Shown: positions 8,701 through 16,352, counted from the first letter of the stretch. The stretch is DNA of 64,000 nt from Diplonema papillatum (GCA_030068145.1 JAPJBO010000243.1:1-64000); one strand, 5' to 3'. The notes: generated by a model not told the origin, from the letters alone. Made by a program: numbers and translations.

Positions 8701-10038
8701 CTGCATTAGCCTGTGAAAGTCAGACATGGTGGAGGTTCGGGAAAGCGAGGCTGCCGTCCTGCTAATGTGATCAGACTTGGCTTGGTTGATGAGGCGATTT
8801 ATCTTCTGCTGTGCGGCCTTGAGCTGGATTCTAACGTCATCAGGCGGTCTGTTACGATCAGCAAGGTCTGCGCGTAGACGATCCCTTTCTTCAATCGCAG
8901 TACGCACTTCGCTGGTGAACCAGGCATGACCACGTCTGGATGTCGAAGTCGGTATATGGCGATCCCTAGCAGCACGTAAGGACGCCGAGAAGCGTTTGGA
9001 TATTTGAGCAATGTCGTTGACCGGGAGGCCTTCAAGCAGTAGGTCAGCAGAAGAGCCAAAAGCTTCCCAATCTGCCTTGTTCCACCTGAACGGCTTCGGC
9101 TTCACTGTAGGACGGGTGAGGTTGGAGGGAATGTTGAGAATCATTGGTGCGTGATCGGAACCTCCATTTACGTCGAGCGTCTTCCATGTGAAATCTAGGC
9201 CGTGCGGTGAAAGAACCAAGTCAGGCGATGTCGACGAGTGTGGTCGAGTTGATACAGCAGGATTGTTGCAAACAGTCAGGTCGGAGCAAAGGATCCAGTT
9301 CGCGAGAGACGAACTCCGCGTGTTTGGAAGTGATTGTGCCTCCCAGAGCGGGTGGTGCAAGTTGAAATCACCAGCAATAACAGCATTGCTGAACGGGAGA
9401 TACTGAGGATCAAAGTGATCTGTACGCGAGTCATGTCTAGAGTAGGGCGGTATGGGTGGTTTGTAGATATTGACAGCTAAGAGTCTTCGGTCGTCAGGTA
9501 GAGCGAGTTCAACATCAAGTCGTTCCGTCGCATCGTCGGCGCAGGGAGAGCTGTAGACAAGACGCCGGTACGCGATAGTGTTCCGAACAAGGGTGATTAG
9601 CCCTCCACTTACTCTACGACTGCTGGAGCCCGGGTTACGTTCAATTATTCTGGCTTGTTGCTCAACGTTGAAACCAAGTACGGTCACTGTAACGTCGGAG
9701 GGGAGGTTGGTTTCTTGTAAGAGTACAACATCAATGCCGTGCTTGGCAATTAGATCCAGAATAAAGTCACGTCTCCGGACCCAGCTATTGCAGTTGAAAA
9801 TTAGAAAGCGAAGTCCGAGGTAACAGGCTGTTGTCACCGGGCCAGGGTGGGGGTGAATATCACCACATCTCAGTAGTAGCAGGCCGTGTGGGTTCGTCCG
9901 CGGGGAGCACGAGGTACAGCTTCTGGAACTCAAGAAGGGGATACGTGGACAGTTGTGGGTGGAGTCAGGATCTAGTTTTGTTTGGAAAGCTCGGCGATGA
10001 TAGGCAGGAGATGGTTTAGAATCCAAGTTTCGTTGCAA
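5707..10038 (-). CDS. LINE ORF2: APE endonuclease, reverse transcriptase, RNase H
   Basis: 1,443 codons. An AP-endonuclease-like domain at about 70-330 shows IFNCNSW, LLQETNLP, AGDFNLHHP, SPDLVLS and GSDHAPM. The reverse transcriptase lies at about 500-800, with YRPIALTS, QAGFQKGRSAEEQ, LLLDISKAFDKVD, GVPQGTVLAP and FTLFADDLAVVC. RNase H at about 1,130-1,260 has TDASKA, AELIAV, LLSDCQS and HCGIWGNEQADAIAN, so all four acidic residues are present. The domain order EN-RT-RNH fits the I/Ingi group. There is no ATG from the frame start to about residue 325, and the frame is in phase with ORF1 across one TGA. The RT, EN and RNH motifs look intact, so this copy may be competent. Confidence 0.93.
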   Translation of the reverse strand: MQRNLDSKPSPAYHRRAFQTKLDPDSTHNCPRIPFLSSRSCTSCSPRTNPHGLLLLRCGDIHPHPGPVTTACYLGLRFLIFNCNSWVRRRDFILDLIAKHGIDVVLLQETNLPSDVTVTVLGFNVEQQARIIERNPGSSSRRVSGGLITLVRNTIAYRRLVYSSPCADDATERLDVELALPDDRRLLAVNIYKPPIPPYSRHDSRTDHFDPQYLPFSNAVIAGDFNLHHPLWEAQSLPNTRSSSLANWILCSDLTVCNNPAVSTRPHSSTSPDLVLSPHGLDFTWKTLDVNGGSDHAPMILNIPSNLTRPTVKPKPFRWNKADWEAFGSSADLLLEGLPVNDIAQISKRFSASLRAARDRHIPTSTSRRGHAWFTSEVRTAIEERDRLRADLADRNRPPDDVRIQLKAAQQKINRLINQAKSDHISRTAASLSRTSTMSDFHRLMQSADDVENDPVIPPLLINGQFEYDDRAKASEMGSHLAATCSGQTNTLPIDSSTHQLDFSFLPSELDAAIAELKPSTSLGPDGVNNLMLIHLGDRSKQVLLRLINLTWSKGIVPPNWKEAHILMQIKPGKTPENVDSYRPIALTSCVAKLAERMVLVRLNRALLDSPIHPSQAGFQKGRSAEEQIGTVQHALAQARVAGKKSALLLLDISKAFDKVDKTILGNQLGAKSISGRLKRWILHFLHGRRAAAKVNGVLGKFFSIVKGVPQGTVLAPTLFLCYIDPLAERLEALIPGLVFTLFADDLAVVCSAFSDEELQTLAQKVTAVVDEWAQEFQMDMSVSKTHLIYYPVLPSDPITTIAVHFPSTAANSRLSLQVFSDLGLHPSDLIDAATCTFRLSAKAKKFNDPHLTSIDGHRILQCNGLDVTSLATIRDPLYAFQNVLLTSAPLLSNVRSARFLGVIFDSSLTFTDHVSNIRLRFNARLSNMKSIANAITSAQSRSLRSLYLAYVLPVFLYGIGVYGPCLLNHDFHLMKMDHHRALRIITGLPTSTSTHSLCLEADVVPLEIYRTKLLCTLYERIRRLPRTRGHDICVRYLPAPTTWSHAAREELASTGLLNVRPQNLLPPTSCSSLEVPDSIHIITTCPGISKSSSAAQKRKSFELSLESLPDRDVTVFTDASKAPREQNTGSGCLIVTRNAITEEVLRNFPRRLLGLRIYVKRVSSCSLHLMTSGGRFATIFRAELIAVFIGVHAIQYFLPNTLGSRALLLSDCQSVLRTLEKGLRQNDEIASSIHLILRDTVAENVTLKHVPAHCGIWGNEQADAIANRARSQTGDTYTRLDLQSAKARIAENLFSCWLNDRPKNFHYAATRGLLPTKLPTVLSRQAELQLFALRTGHSPLNKHFLRNDDRCYDLLQGLCWHCHQNTSKPMLEHIVLHCPSIDNFRRDCLRFPYPTHLPHVFTAKNCVGLLLFLQMTRDIVVFPILQLKLKQPVSCRHTHNRV
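9838..9864 (-). other. 2A-like peptide motif near the ORF2 N terminus
   Basis: Residues 59-67 read GDIHPHPGP, preceded by HGLLLLRC. Functional 2A-type ribosome-skipping peptides end D-x-E-x-N-P-G-P, and several LINEs carry GDVxxNPGP at this position. Here E and N are both replaced by H. The same nine residues occur in L3 at 60,794-60,820, so the variant is shared rather than a private mutation. Loss of N makes skipping doubtful. Confidence 0.5.
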
Positions 10039-10044
10039 GCTGGG

Positions 10045-11244
10045 TCACTTGGCGGAGTTGTTGTGAAGCTTCGGGCCTTTCTTCGCAGCAGCCAAGGACT
10101 TAGTCTCGGATTCCGGAGAAGTCGAATCTCTGCTTCTTTTCGGTCCAGTCTTGGCGCTCTGAATTTGGGCCCTCGGGGAGTCGGTGTTGGTTACGGCGGT
10201 GTTGTTTTTCTTCATTCTTATTTCAGTCTGGAGGTCAGTGAACATCGAGCGCATCTCAGAGTGACTGCCTTCGACGACACCTTTCAGTGTTAATGCCATA
10301 TTCGCCGAGAGAGACTCTACAGCCGCGACAAGGTCCCCTTTGATCTCGACACGCAGCTCGTCCATCTTCCTCGAGCTCTCCTTTTCGAGGGCAGTGATAG
10401 AGCGTTGCTGATGATTCAGCGCTCTCTCGAGGTCTTCCTTCGTAACATACTTCGAGGGACTGAGGGTTGTAGCGGAGGGCGACGCTGCTGCAGCTGACTT
10501 GGAGGCCACAAGAGCAGCTGAGTACGACTTGGTGATGGTATGGTTTGGTCGGTCGGAGGAGGACAGACTCAGCTTAACGCCGTCGACTTCAAATGCAGAG
10601 GCAGTCTGCGGGGTCAGACTCTTGACATGCCAGAATTGGCCCGCTTCGTCGTTCCCCGGTCGGATCGGTGTCGATTCCCATCCAGCTTTTCCCAATGCCT
10701 TCGTCAGCTGGCTCTTGTTTACGTTCTCCGGTGCACCGCGAACCTTGTAGTAGTGGGTCGTATCGGGCGTCCCTTCGAGTATTGCCGCCACCCTCTCTTG
10801 CTCGGCCGCCTCAACGCGGAGTCCAAGACCAAGTTTCGTCACTACAAGGCCCCAGTGCTCGACTCCACTCGCTTCGACCTTCGTCCACACTTCCGCGGCG
10901 TTCTCCCGTTTGTCGTCCCCGTTCAGCCACACCATCGCAAATTTGCGGCGTTGGTCATAGGTGCTTCTGTTCATTAACTGATTGGTGAACAGAGCTTCCC
11001 TACCAGAAGCCCGCAACAAGCCTTCGATGACCGGAACCCTGTCGAAGTAAAGGGCATAGTACACCCTGGAGCCGGGCTCCCCCTTCACCTTTGGCTGGAC
11101 AACTCGTCCTTCAGATCCAAGTATGCAGGACAGGCGCTTTTCGATTTCCTTGGCGATGCTCCCATGTTGAATTTGACCTGAGACAGCCTCGTGCAGCTGG
11201 AGGACAATTCCAGCCTCTTTGTCAGCAGTCCAAACGTTGGACAT
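10045..11244 (-). CDS. LINE ORF1: nucleic-acid-binding/coiled-coil protein
   Basis: 399 codons from the ATG at 11,244. The open frame extends eight codons further upstream, but only with a TTG. The N-terminal two thirds contain a globular region (RVYYALYFDRVPVIEGLL, WLNGDDKRENAAEVW, LVVTKLGLGLRVEA). A Ser/Ala linker follows, then a helical, probably coiled-coil segment (LERALNHQQRSITALEKESS, MDELRVEIKGDLVAAVES), and a basic C-terminal tail (GPKRSRDS, AAKKGPKLH). LINE ORF1 proteins of this layout bind RNA as oligomers. No zinc knuckle is seen. It ends with TGA, exactly two codons before the first TTG of ORF2 and in the same frame. Confidence 0.85.
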   Translation of the reverse strand: MSNVWTADKEAGIVLQLHEAVSGQIQHGSIAKEIEKRLSCILGSEGRVVQPKVKGEPGSRVYYALYFDRVPVIEGLLRASGREALFTNQLMNRSTYDQRRKFAMVWLNGDDKRENAAEVWTKVEASGVEHWGLVVTKLGLGLRVEAAEQERVAAILEGTPDTTHYYKVRGAPENVNKSQLTKALGKAGWESTPIRPGNDEAGQFWHVKSLTPQTASAFEVDGVKLSLSSSDRPNHTITKSYSAALVASKSAAAASPSATTLSPSKYVTKEDLERALNHQQRSITALEKESSRKMDELRVEIKGDLVAAVESLSANMALTLKGVVEGSHSEMRSMFTDLQTEIRMKKNNTAVTNTDSPRAQIQSAKTGPKRSRDSTSPESETKSLAAAKKGPKLHNNSAK

Positions 11245-11779
11245 ATTACCGGTCGGAGTTCGTGACAACTGTCTTTGTTACTAACGTTTTTTCTTGGGCA
11301 CGAAATCGTTCTCTACCGTTGGCCAATAAAGTACAGAAACTGTAGCTTTTAAATCGTTGTTCCAGTGGAACTTCCACTCGCTACCAGTAGACAAAATGTT
11401 GTCAATTGCCTCGTTCAGTGACAGTGTCTAACACAGTGACTGTGCTCCAGATATGGTCGGCAACCCGAGCAATGGGCTCGGTTTAGTCGTTAGTCAAAGA
11501 GCTGACCTGTGCCACCAAACACCCCCGATCCGGCCGGCCAACGCAAGAAGGCCGAACGGAATCGGAACAAACGTTGGTAGAGTAGACTAGCACAATGATA
11601 CGTCGTTGAATGATCCACATGTCTTAGAAACTAGGACGGTTGGCTTCAGGCAGCTACTAGTTAGTCTCGGGCGCTCCACCTGACCTACCCGGCCCCACTA
11701 GAAGGCCTTCATGGGGGGATCAGTTTGCAGGAAGCCCCGACAATCGAATTCCTCCCCGTTTCCATTTTTCTTTCAGTAT
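11245..11779. other. Unassigned sequence, possible L1 5' UTR
   Basis: About 530 bases upstream of ORF1 without a credible gene, tRNA or strong repeat. Part of it may be the L1 5' UTR. No second full-length copy in the window reaches this far, since L3 is truncated inside ORF1, so the element boundary cannot be set. Confidence 0.4.
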
Positions 11780-11976
11780 CAGTTCAGTTTCTAACCCGAC
11801 AGTAAACCCGGCCCAGTGAAGCCGTTGCCTACGGGCGTCGACATGAAAAAAAAAAAAAAGTTTACAGCACACAGTGTCTAACCTGCGTGGCATGTTACTT
11901 GACAGTAACACGGCCCAGTAAAGCCGTTTCCCGCCGTGTCGGGTGTCAACAAAAAAAAAAAAAAAAAAAAAAAAAG
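11780..11976 (+). repeat. Two tandem poly(A)-ended SINE-like 3' ends
   Basis: The block GACAGTAA-x-CGGCCCAGT-x-AAGCCGTT is present twice (about 11,800-11,859 and 11,905-11,975). Each copy ends in GTCGACATG or GTGTCAAC followed by a run of 14-25 A. This looks like two copies of the 3' end of a short retroelement. The second run of A is immediately followed by a tRNA-Phe-like sequence. Confidence 0.55.
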
Positions 11977-11987
11977 TTTTGCATATT

Positions 11988-12060
11988 GCCGCTTTAGCTC
12001 AGCTGGGAGAGCGTCAGACCGAAGATCTGAAGGTCCCTGGTTCAATCCCAGGTGGTGGCA
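11988..12060 (+). tRNA. tRNA-Phe(GAA)-like sequence with C33
   Basis: 73 bases fold as a tRNA: D arm AGCTCAGCTGGGAGAGC, anticodon stem CAGA/TCTG with loop CCGAAGA, T arm CCTGG-TTCAATC-CCAGG, and discriminator A followed by T5. The anticodon is GAA (Phe). The base before the anticodon is C rather than the almost invariant U33, and acceptor pair 7-66 is T-T. The poly(A) just upstream and these defects suggest a tRNA pseudogene or the head of a tRNA-derived SINE rather than a working gene. Confidence 0.7.
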
Positions 12061-12125
12061 TTTTTGCCAACCTGGGGGTGAATCCGTGAAATCACGAAAT
12101 TATCAATTCCCGCAGGGTACGTTTT

Positions 12126-12232
12126 TTGACATTTGACCCCGACGAAACACAAAAAAACAAATTTTTACCATTCTCACACAAGTTTCAACTAACCTTACCA
12201 TTTCACACGGTCGCAACAAATTTTCCGACTAG
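12126..12232 (+). repeat. Solo foldback-type array, CCATTCTCACAC family (D)
   Basis: Three to four degenerate units of the 29-bp repeat CCATTCTCACACAGTCGCAA..., the same family as the inverted ends of FB-D (39,018-39,195 and 43,455-43,778). No inverted partner lies nearby. Confidence 0.65.
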
Positions 12233-12474
12233 AGGTATGCTAATAGCTCTATCGAGCCAACCCCACTTTTTAGGGGGGGGTCCGCGGGCATTACGAAAAA
12301 GTGTCACAGATTTTCCGTCTGAAAAGCAGCCCGTTTTGGGTCAATTTTTCGAGACTGGAGGTCCTATGAACATGCAATGTGAATAGCCTCTATTCGAGCC
12401 AACCCGGCTTTTCTTCATGAAAGTACGTGCGCTCGGCTAAGGCCGGCGCGTGGCGAGACTGGAGGCAGCAGTTA

Positions 12475-13165
12475 AAGTTCGTGAGTTCTGGTGAAGCTAA
12501 GATCGGGCGAAACAAAGTTCGGGCGAAACAAAGTTCGGGTGAAGCAAAAAGTTCGGGTGAAGCAAAGTTCGGATGAAGCAAAGTTCTGGTGAAGCAAAGT
12601 TCGGGCGAAGCTAAGTTCGGGCGAAACAAAGTTCGGACGAAGCTAAGTTCGGCGAACCTAAAGCAAAGTTCTGGTGAAGCTAAGTTCGGGCGAAACAAAG
12701 TTCGGGTGAAGCTAAGTTCGGGTGAAGCAAAGTTCTGGTGAAGCAAAGTTCGGGCGAAGCAAAGTTCGGGTGAAGCAAAGTTCGGGCGAAGCTAAGTTCT
12801 GGGTGAAGCAAAGTTCGGGCGAAGCAAAGTTCGGGCGAAGCTAAGTTCGGGCGAAAACAAAGTCCGGGCGAAGCTAAGTTCTGGGTGAAGCAAAGTCCTG
12901 GTGAAGCAAAGTTCGGATGAAGCAAAGTTCTGGTGAAGCAAAGTTCGGGCGAAGCTAAGTTCGGGCGAAACAAAGTTCGGACGAAGCTAAGTTCGGCGAA
13001 CCTAAAGCAAAGTTCTGGTGAAGCAAAGTTCGGGCGAAACAAAGTTCGGGTGAAGCTAAGTTCGGGTGAAGCAAAGTTCTGGTGAAGCAAAGTTCGGGCG
13101 AAGCTAAGTTCTGGGTGAAGCAAAGTTCGGGCGAAGCTAAGTTCGGGCGAAGCAAAGTTCGGGTT
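12475..13165. repeat. 16-bp minisatellite GTTCGGGYGAAGCWAA
   Basis: About 40 units of GTTCGGGCGAAGCTAA/GTTCGGGTGAAGCAAA with single-base indels. The reverse complement recurs at 40,420-40,868. Long open frames across it encode only a repeating ELCFART/LLHPN peptide forced by the repeat and are not genes. The array is followed by a C-rich segment and a stretch (13,230-13,345) that is the reverse complement of about 40,290-40,400. Confidence 0.85.
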
Positions 13166-13342
13166 CTGGTGGCAAGTTCGGCGCCAGTACCCCGGCCCCC
13201 CCCGGCCCCCCCCCCAGTGGTGCAAGCACCACGCGCTCTTCAAACCCAAGAAACATTTTCCCCCCGACTCCGTTTCCCGTGGTGACCCAAATGCCGCGAG
13301 ATACTGAAAAACTCCGCAAAAACGAAATTTTCGGGCACATTG

Positions 13343-13668
13343 GGGGTGGATTCCCGATACATCACTCATTTACACTTCTTTCCCAATACATCACTCATTC
13401 ACACTTCTTTCCCGATACATCACTCGTTCAAACTTCTTTCCCAATACATCACTCATTTACACTTCTTTCCCGATACATCACTCATGTACACTTCTTTCCC
13501 GATACATCACTCATTTGCAACTTCTTTCCCGATACATCACTCATTTACAACTTCTTTCCCGATACATCACTCATTTGCAACTTCTTTCCCAATACATCAC
13601 TCATTTGCAACTTCTTTCCCGATACATCACTCATTTACAACTTCTTTCCCGTTCGGGCACTCATTTGC
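13343..13668 (+). repeat. 30-bp minisatellite, CCCGATACATCACTC family (E)
   Basis: Eleven near-identical 27-30 base units CCCGATACATCACTCATTT plus RCAACTTCTTT. The array opens with GGGGGTGGATTCCCGAT, the same GGG-N-TTCCC type of terminus seen in the other foldback-like families. No inverted partner is present. The frames through it are repeat translations. Confidence 0.85.
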
Positions 13669-14037
13669 GTTTGGCTGAAGTTCAGACTCAAAGTCAGGTT
13701 TCCACCGAATTCTGACAGTGTCGTGTCACTCGAATGTCATCATGAGCTACGGAAAAGAACATAATAGGGGCCTGAGGTGTGTCACTTGAACGTAAAATGC
13801 ATTCGACGAGGATTTAATTTGTGTACAGTGACTCAAAAAACTGACCGAAATCAGGAAAAGGAAAAAGGTCGCTCCAGCCCGGAGTCCGAGTCCAGGAACG
13901 TGACGGTCAACCACAGCTTGCAAAGCTTGAGTCGGAGGCAGCACAGTGCTACAACCCCGTCCGATCTGCGACCGTCTCGACGAGCTTGTGCTCAGCGCAA
14001 GCGGCAAGCCCCAAAGGTGCGCCTCACGACTTGATCA

Positions 14038-14541
14038 TCAAGTTGATGCCTTAGTTGGGTAATCGACCCGTAGCCCGTCACTGCACGTAAGCTTGGCTCC
14101 CGTGTAGCAGGTTTTCCCTGCGTACCAGGCGAGCGCGGCCGGGCTGAGTTCACCGCGCACAAGGTCGAAGTGCAGATTCGCGTAGTGAATTAGCACAATC
14201 GGGTTCGGCCTGTGCGATTTGCCGACCGGCATGACGAACCGGCTGCCATCTCCCTGAATAACGAAGAGGATCAGGGCTCTGTTGAACAGAGTGGTGGCGA
14301 ACTCCATGGCGGCATCGTCAGCCCATCGGAGCGGCTCAGCCATCGTCAGCAGCCACCCAGCCGGAGGCGTGCCCTCGGGCAGCAACGGCGCGACCAACAA
14401 CTCGCGATGCGAGGCCGCAAACTCCACGATCTTGCGGCGGGTCATCTCCACGTCTAACCCGACCCGGCGTCCGACAGCGTGGAAAAAACAGGCCCCGTCC
14501 CACCGAATACAGCAAAAATTCTCAAAAACTTCAAACCGAAA
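14038..14541 (-). pseudogene. OTU-like cysteine protease fragment
   Basis: The minus-strand frame has WDGACFFHAVGRR, matching the OTU catalytic D-G-x-C-x-F-x-A motif. Then come WLLTMAEPLRWADDAAMEFA, where OTU proteins have a W-G-x-x-E-L segment, ALILFVIQG, and YANLHFDLV, which aligns with the catalytic H-Y/F-D box. Catalytic Cys and His are therefore both visible. The frame continues upstream only through a tRNA-like sequence, so the true N terminus is missing. OTU proteases remove ubiquitin and occur in some retroelements (for example Dualen LINEs of algae). Host gene fragment or transposon cargo cannot be separated here. Confidence 0.55.
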
Positions 14542-14544
14542 AAA

Positions 14545-14620
14545 ACACTTCGCGCGGGGATCGAACCGCGAACCTTGGGGGAGACCGTCGCACTGTTGAA
14601 GTGGACCATACAGGCATGAA
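14545..14620 (-). other. tRNA-like (B-box) sequence, SINE head candidate
   Basis: The minus strand reads GCGGTTCGATCCCCGCGCG, a perfect internal B box (GGTTCGATCCC) in a near-complete T arm. About 50 bases upstream is a loose A-box-like TATGGTCCACT. The anticodon arm is not convincing. A run of T follows. It directly precedes the OTU fragment. Confidence 0.45.
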
Positions 14621-14747
14621 ATCCGAAAAACGGAAAAAGCCAGCTCCGCGCTATTATCTAGTACAAAACAGTACAGTAGAGAAAAGTGGGGTTGGCTCGA
14701 ATAGAGGCTATTCACATTGCATGTTCATAGGACCTCCAGTCTCGAAA

Positions 14748-15177
14748 TACATATAAACGCGGACAACAGACCGGTACGGGCTACAAGGCAATCCCTGCTC
14801 AACTTGTAGAACGTGGGGGGCCCAAGACTACACTACACGAAGGAATGTACTTGGTGTCGGTCACAAGCAGTCCCGGACATGGCTAGCCATAACCCATAAC
14901 GAAAGCGTGCACGCAATATACAACCCGTAACCACATAGCCCTTTCTTGCTCTAAGAGAACCCATTCATGAACGGTCACACGGAGACCCTAAAACCCCGGA
15001 ATTTCAAGCGAACTTTAACTCTAAAATAGGCCAAAATCTGAGAAAATCGGCCAAGCTTGACCAAAAACCGGCCAGAAATCTGGACACAAGGGTAAAAATG
15101 GCCGAAATCTGGAAAAATCGGCAAAAAATGGCCAAAATCTGAAAATTCCCAAAAACCGTTATTTGCGGATTTTTTTC
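14748..15177. other. No gene seen; short AATCGGCCAAAA repeats
   Basis: A stretch without coding signal. At 14,985-15,030 the block CCCCGGAATTTCAAGCGAACTT occurs, related to the SANBR intron minisatellite and to sequence upstream of the H1 genes. From 15,030 to 15,150 it holds loose repeats of AAAATCGGCCAAAA and AAATCTGGA. Confidence 0.4.
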
Positions 15178-15260
15178 CGTTATTTTGCGTTTTCGACCGT
15201 TATGTAACGTTATATAACGTTATCACCATAACGTTATATAACGTTATATAACGTTATCAA
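15178..15260. repeat. Palindromic TAACGTTATA cluster
   Basis: Five copies of TAACGTTATA-type units in 80 bases, themselves palindromic and arranged around CACCATAACGTTATA. It may be the subterminal region of a small DNA element. No partner was found. Confidence 0.6.
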
Positions 15261-15276
15261 CCGGCCATCTATGCAA

Positions 15277-15862
15277 GACCAGACTGTAAGAGCCGAACCA
15301 AACCACCGCAAAAAAAGAAAGTGCCGTTTGTGGCGGTCGAGGTGGTCGTTGACGAGGTGATGCAGACACCGCAAAGTGTACCGTATACTGGATGACGCAC
15401 GAATGGTTGAAGAAACATTTAGGCTTGGAGGTACGGCGGGGAAGCGAGGCGCCGCCACTTTGCACCGTCCGGTGCTCTGATACACTTCGCAAATACAACA
15501 CATCACAACCCCCCGAATCAACAAAACCCCAAGATCCACACCGTAAGCGCCCGAATCAAACCACCATGGCAAAAAAGGAAAATGCCGTTCGTGAAGCTCA
15601 AAGTGGTCGTTGACGAGGCGATGCGGACTCCGCAGAATGGACCGTAAACTGGATGACGCGCAATGACAAATGTTTGAACAAGGGATTAGACGTGGAGGTG
15701 CAGCGGAAGCGAGATGCCGCCACTTTGCACCGCCCGGTGCACTACAGCTCGCAAACCCGACCCGCAACACATCACAAAAACGACCCGAATCAACGTAACC
15801 GTACGAGCCCGAAAAAAAAAGAGAAAATGCCGTTCGTGCGTACGGCTGCGACGAACACGGTT
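15277..15862 (+). repeat. Diverged 285-bp tandem repeat, about two copies
   Basis: Two copies (about 15,277-15,510 and 15,540-15,770) share AAATGCCGTT, GTGGTCGTTGACGAGG, GGATGACGC, GAGGCGCCGCCACTTTGCACCG and a start of a third copy at 15,800. Similarity is about 75-80% by eye. The plus strand gives short phrases such as VPFVAVEVVVDE in one copy and related ones in the other, but stops interrupt them. Function is unknown. Confidence 0.6.
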
Positions 15863-16210
15863 CCAATCCAGTTAGTGGGTGGTTGACGGCGGCGCATCCG
15901 CAGCAGCAGCGAAGTCAACCACCGCCACCGTCCACGCGCTGGCGGGGATGAACACGAAACCTTCCGAACCACGGAGAAGAAGAAGAAGGCAGAGGAGAAC
16001 CGGGGGTAGTGAAGCAACGAACCCGCGGGGTATCGGCACCAGTCTGTCGTGAGCGTGCCACACCTGGCAAAGACAAGCACATTTGGCCAGACGTGCAGGA
16101 GATTACTTGCGCACGTGCCAGGCAAGCACCGGCACCTGATCCTGACCCAAGTTTCGGGGAGTTTCGGGGAGTTTCCCTGTTTGGGCCCCATGCGGCTACC
16201 TCGCTGGCAC
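15863..16210. other. Unassigned sequence
   Basis: About 350 bases with moderate GC and no recognisable gene, RNA or repeat beyond a short GTTTCGGGGA duplication near 16,150. Confidence 0.4.
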
Positions 16211-16218
16211 TTGCGGTC

Positions 16219-16295
16219 ATAATGGGGAAATTAGCAACTTTAATAGCATAATGGGGAAAATAGCAAACTTTAATAGCATAATGGGGAATGTCCCC
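16219..16295 (-). repeat. Foldback-type half-array, CCCCATTATG family (G)
   Basis: Three 29-30 base units CATAATGGGGAAA plus TAGCAAACTTTAATAG. The last unit ends in AATGGGGAATGTCCCC, which read inward on the minus strand is GGGGACATTCCCCATTATG. This is the same terminus type as family A. A tRNA-like sequence starts right behind it. Confidence 0.7.
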
Positions 16296-16352
16296 AGTCA
16301 CGATGCAGAGGAAGGTCTGAAGGTCGTGAGTTCGAGTCCTGCATGTGACACT
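16293..16352 (+). other. tRNA-like fragment with B box
   Basis: GTGAGTTCGAGTCCTGCAT followed by GTGACA and T5 looks like a tRNA T arm and 3' acceptor. The 5' half is too short and unstructured for a tRNA. It is a candidate SINE head or truncated tRNA gene. Confidence 0.4.

Larger units (their letters stand above)
5454..11268 (-). mobile_element. LINE L1: near-complete Ingi/I-like non-LTR retrotransposon
   Basis: Minus-strand element with ORF1, ORF2 and a 3' UTR of about 235 bases that includes a small stem (CTATC...GATAG at 5,669-5,682). A poly(A) tail lies at 5,457-5,472. Copies L2 (44,953-58,680) and L3 (59,507 onward) share its sequence. The 5' UTR boundary is not visible: sequence from 11,245 to about 11,780 may belong to it. 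No target-site duplication could be identified because the 3' side abuts another LINE directly. Confidence 0.9.
12347..14747. mobile_element. Element O, 60-bp inverted ends, carries arrays and an OTU fragment
   Basis: The segment starts TTTCGAGACTGGAGGTCC and ends with its complement GGACCTCCAGTCTCGAAA. The inverted match runs for about 58 bases through the GAATAGCC...CAACCC stretch. The left end recurs at 40,046-40,113. Inside lie a 16-bp TTCG array, a 30-bp array, unassigned sequence, an OTU-protease fragment and a tRNA-like head. No target-site duplication is evident, so the two ends may belong to a composite. Confidence 0.5.

Noticed and set aside
10045..10047. UGA as a reassigned sense codon to explain the LINE frame
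   Set aside because: UGA terminates the SMCHD1-like, SANBR-like and R2-like LINE frames in the same window.
12390..13369. Long open frames on the minus strand with a repeating ELCFARTLLHPN peptide
   Set aside because: They are produced by the 16-bp TTCG minisatellite: the peptide period follows the DNA period and shifts frame with every indel.
13343..13668. CRISPR-like array of 30-bp repeats
   Set aside because: Units are head to tail with no spacers, the genome is eukaryotic and no cas genes are present. It is a minisatellite of the foldback-like type. The same applies to arrays at 30,105, 31,430, 43,455, 54,480 and 56,096.
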